Shown here piece after piece: positions 5,590-7,191 of a stretch of DNA of 7,191 bases. How positions within the stretch are numbered: position 1 is the first letter of the stretch; the number at the start of each line of letters is the position of its first letter. The notes beneath the pieces are model-generated. The model worked only from the letters and a program-made list of their open reading frames with translations, was not told the DNA's origin and did not search any database. Both the position numbers and the translations under genes were made by a program. Source of the DNA: Porticoccaceae bacterium (GTDB lineage: Bacteria; Pseudomonadota; Gammaproteobacteria; Pseudomonadales; Porticoccaceae); the NCBI GenBank assembly GCA_019090225.1, contig JAHRWI010000207.1, positions 1 through 7,191 of the forward strand, written 5' to 3'.

Positions 5590-6990
5590 TCAATTTTCTA
5601 AAGCTTGCACAGCGCGAGCAACAGCAACAGCTTTTTTTACCTGCTCCGGAGCGGTACCGCCGACATGATTTCTGCTGCTGACCGAGCCTTCCAGTGTGAG
5701 TACGGCAAAGACATCTTCCTGGATAGACGGATTAAAAGCGCGCAATTGCGCCAGGGATAGCTCGGCTAAATCTTTGTTGTGATCAATGCCAAAGGCCACG
5801 GCCTTGCCGACAACCTCATGGGCATCCCTGAAGGCGATGCCTCTGTTTACCAGATAGTCGGCTAGATCGGTGGCAGTTGAATAGCCTCGCAAGGCTGCTT
5901 CTCGCATATTGTCAGCCTTTACCTGGATTGCCGGGATCATATCGGCAAATGCTCTCAGGCAGTCACGTACTGTATCAACGGCATCGAAAAGGGGTTCTTT
6001 GTCTTCTTGGTTATCCTTGTTGTAGGCTAAGGGTTGACCTTTCATTAGGGTTAGCAGGCCCATCAGGTGACCATAAACTCGACCGGTTTTACCGCGTACT
6101 AGCTCAGGGACATCGGGGTTTTTTTTCTGCGGCATAATCGAGGAGCCAGTACAAAAGCGGTCGGGCAGGTCGATGAATGAAAATTGAGCCGAGGTCCACA
6201 AAATTAATTCTTCTGAGGCTCGAGATAGATGTGTCATTAGCAGGCTGGCGAAGGCGCAGAATTCAATCGCAAAATCCCGATCACTAACTGAATCCAGTGA
6301 ATTGGCTGTCGGGCCATCGAAGTCTAACAGGCTGGCAGTGAGCTCACGGTCAATGGGGAAAGTGGTACCAGCCAGGGCTGCGGCACCCAGAGGTGAGCGG
6401 TTCAAGCGCTTAAGGCAATCCTGTAGACGGCCTTTGTCTCGATCCAACATTTCAAACCAGGCCATCATATGGTGGCCGAATGTTACGGGTTGCGCGGTTT
6501 GTAAGTGGGTGAAACCGGGCATGATGGTTGCAGCTTCACGTTCGGCGAGATCGAGTAAGCCGTTTTGCAGGCGAACTAATTGAACGTGGATGTTGGCGAT
6601 TTCGTCTCTTAGCCAAAGTCGGATATCGGTAGCGACCTGATCATTGCGTGAGCGTCCGGTGTGAAGCTTCTTACCCGCTTCGCCGATTTTGGCGGTCAGG
6701 GCTGCCTCTATGTTCATATGGACGTCTTCGAGCTCCACCGACCATTCAAATAATCCGCGTTCGATATCTTCTAATATGCTGGCCAGACCAGTATTGATCT
6801 GGCGGAATTCGTCATCATTGATGAGTTCGACCTCATGGAGCATGTGGGCGTGGGCGAGGGAGCCTCGTATATCCTGTTTATAAAGTCGCTGGTCAAATGT
6901 AACAGAGGCTGTGAATCGCGTAACAAATTTGTCAGTTGCTTCACTAAACCGGCCACCCCAAGCCTTGTTTACAGGTTTTTTTCCGCGCAT
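5590..6990 (-). CDS. argH: Argininosuccinate lyase
   Basis: Cytosolic homotetrameric enzyme of the fumarase/aspartase superfamily that splits argininosuccinate into arginine and fumarate, the last step of arginine synthesis. The 466 residues are full length. The start is the ATG at 6990, with GAGG at 6996-6999 five bases upstream; a GTG two codons earlier shares a base with that site and is less likely. WGGRF (11-15) is the typical opening. HTGRSRNDQ (110-118) and the His in GFTHLQTAQP (His162) mark the first two conserved regions. GSSIMPQKKNP (282-292) is the superfamily signature with catalytic Ser283. DLADYLVNRG (375-384) and the ending SVSSRNHVGGTAPEQV are also typical. It lies upstream of lptM on the same strand, 173 bases away, and is divergent from the kinase-like gene at 7107. 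No clear intrinsic terminator follows it. Confidence 0.97.
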   Translation of the reverse strand: MRGKKPVNKAWGGRFSEATDKFVTRFTASVTFDQRLYKQDIRGSLAHAHMLHEVELINDDEFRQINTGLASILEDIERGLFEWSVELEDVHMNIEAALTAKIGEAGKKLHTGRSRNDQVATDIRLWLRDEIANIHVQLVRLQNGLLDLAEREAATIMPGFTHLQTAQPVTFGHHMMAWFEMLDRDKGRLQDCLKRLNRSPLGAAALAGTTFPIDRELTASLLDFDGPTANSLDSVSDRDFAIEFCAFASLLMTHLSRASEELILWTSAQFSFIDLPDRFCTGSSIMPQKKNPDVPELVRGKTGRVYGHLMGLLTLMKGQPLAYNKDNQEDKEPLFDAVDTVRDCLRAFADMIPAIQVKADNMREAALRGYSTATDLADYLVNRGIAFRDAHEVVGKAVAFGIDHNKDLAELSLAQLRAFNPSIQEDVFAVLTLEGSVSSRNHVGGTAPEQVKKAVAVARAVQALEN

Positions 6991-7052
6991 TATCACCTCA
7001 TGCTGAATATGTAGTTTTGACGTATTAGACTGGTACTTTACTCATTTCTGGC

Positions 7053-7079
7053 ATTATAACGGAATCACTGGATTGTAAA
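7053..7079 (-). promoter_or_regulatory. Candidate sigma-70 promoter for argH
   Basis: On the minus strand a perfect TATAAT (7053-7058) is preceded, after 15 bases, by TTTACA (7074-7079, five of six matches to TTGACA). The spacer is two bases shorter than ideal. Transcription would start near 7046, giving a leader of about 55 bases before the argH ATG. I saw no convincing ARG box. Confidence 0.5.
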
Positions 7080-7106
7080 GCGCTGATATAGATTGGTTAG
7101 GGTTAT

Positions 7107-7191
7107 ATGTTGAACTGGAAATTTAGGGTTTTCCCGGCGAATCGCTCATCTTCTCGAGTTGGCGAAGACTATTTTTTCCCTGATTTGTATC
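7107..7191 (+). CDS. N-terminus of a probable AlgZ/FimS-type sensor histidine kinase (3' end outside window)
   Basis: An open frame of 28 codons starts at ATG 7107 and runs off the right edge without a stop. AGGG at 7099-7102 sits four bases before it, a slightly short but usable ribosome-binding site. The peptide ends GEDYFFPDLY. I recall a similar short motif (D-F-F-L-P-D-L-C) just before the first membrane helix in AlgZ/FimS proteins of Pseudomonas, where algZ is divergent from argH, as here. Too little is visible to see any kinase or membrane part, so the call rests on the motif and on synteny. A different membrane-linked protein or a chance open frame remains possible. Confidence 0.6.
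   Translation, partial: MLNWKFRVFPANRSSSRVGEDYFFPDLY

Noticed and set aside
5571..5601. Seven-codon plus-strand frame MPPPSIF after GAGG, over the poly-C run
   Set aside because: The spacing from GAGG to ATG is only three bases, the frame overlaps the argH 3' end, and nothing downstream suggests a leader-peptide role.
7017..7045. TTGACG at 7017-7022 as the -35 box for the kinase-like gene
   Set aside because: No acceptable -10 hexamer at 16-18 bases; the nearest candidates match poorly.

Overview
The window reads as an ordinary, intact stretch of a gammaproteobacterial chromosome (roughly even GC, every complete gene full length, no frameshifts). The gene neighbourhood lptM-lysA-dapF-DUF484-xerC near amtB/glnK and near argH with a divergent histidine-kinase gene resembles Pseudomonas and its relatives. 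The host is therefore probably a Pseudomonas-like or Cellvibrionales-like, perhaps marine, gammaproteobacterium. The lineage is an inference from gene order and protein wording, not a database result.

Layout. On the plus strand, positions 1-811 hold the C-terminal two thirds or so of an ammonium channel (amtB), closed by a strong intrinsic terminator at 834-858. After a 212-bp gap with a perfect 14-bp palindrome comes a complete PII signalling protein gene (glnK, 1024-1362). PII stops head-to-head against a minus-strand operon that runs from about 5440 down to 1384: lptM (small lipoprotein), lysA, dapF, a DUF484 gene and xerC. The last four genes are tightly packed: the lysA/dapF and dapF/DUF484 junctions are ATGA overlaps, and xerC starts 5 bases after the DUF484 stop. 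Upstream of that operon, also on the minus strand, lies argH (5590-6990). At the right edge a divergent plus-strand reading frame (7107 onward) looks like the N-terminus of an AlgZ/FimS-type sensor kinase.

How the genes work together. amtB and PII form the usual ammonium uptake and nitrogen-sensing pair. dapF and lysA catalyse the last two steps of the diaminopimelate route to lysine, and meso-diaminopimelate is also a peptidoglycan precursor. lptM is a lipoprotein linked to assembly of the outer-membrane LPS translocon. xerC resolves chromosome dimers. argH makes arginine from argininosuccinate.

I found no mobile element, CRISPR array, tRNA, rRNA, toxin-antitoxin pair, phage gene or evident new system. 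The points worth a second look are small: the amtB-then-PII order split by a terminator, the palindrome before PII, one hairpin holding the stop codons of two convergent genes, the lack of clear Shine-Dalgarno sites inside the lysA operon, an SD-masking hairpin before lptM, and the cut-off kinase at the right edge. No stretch longer than 300 bases lacks a gene; the largest gaps are 812-1023 and 5417-5589.
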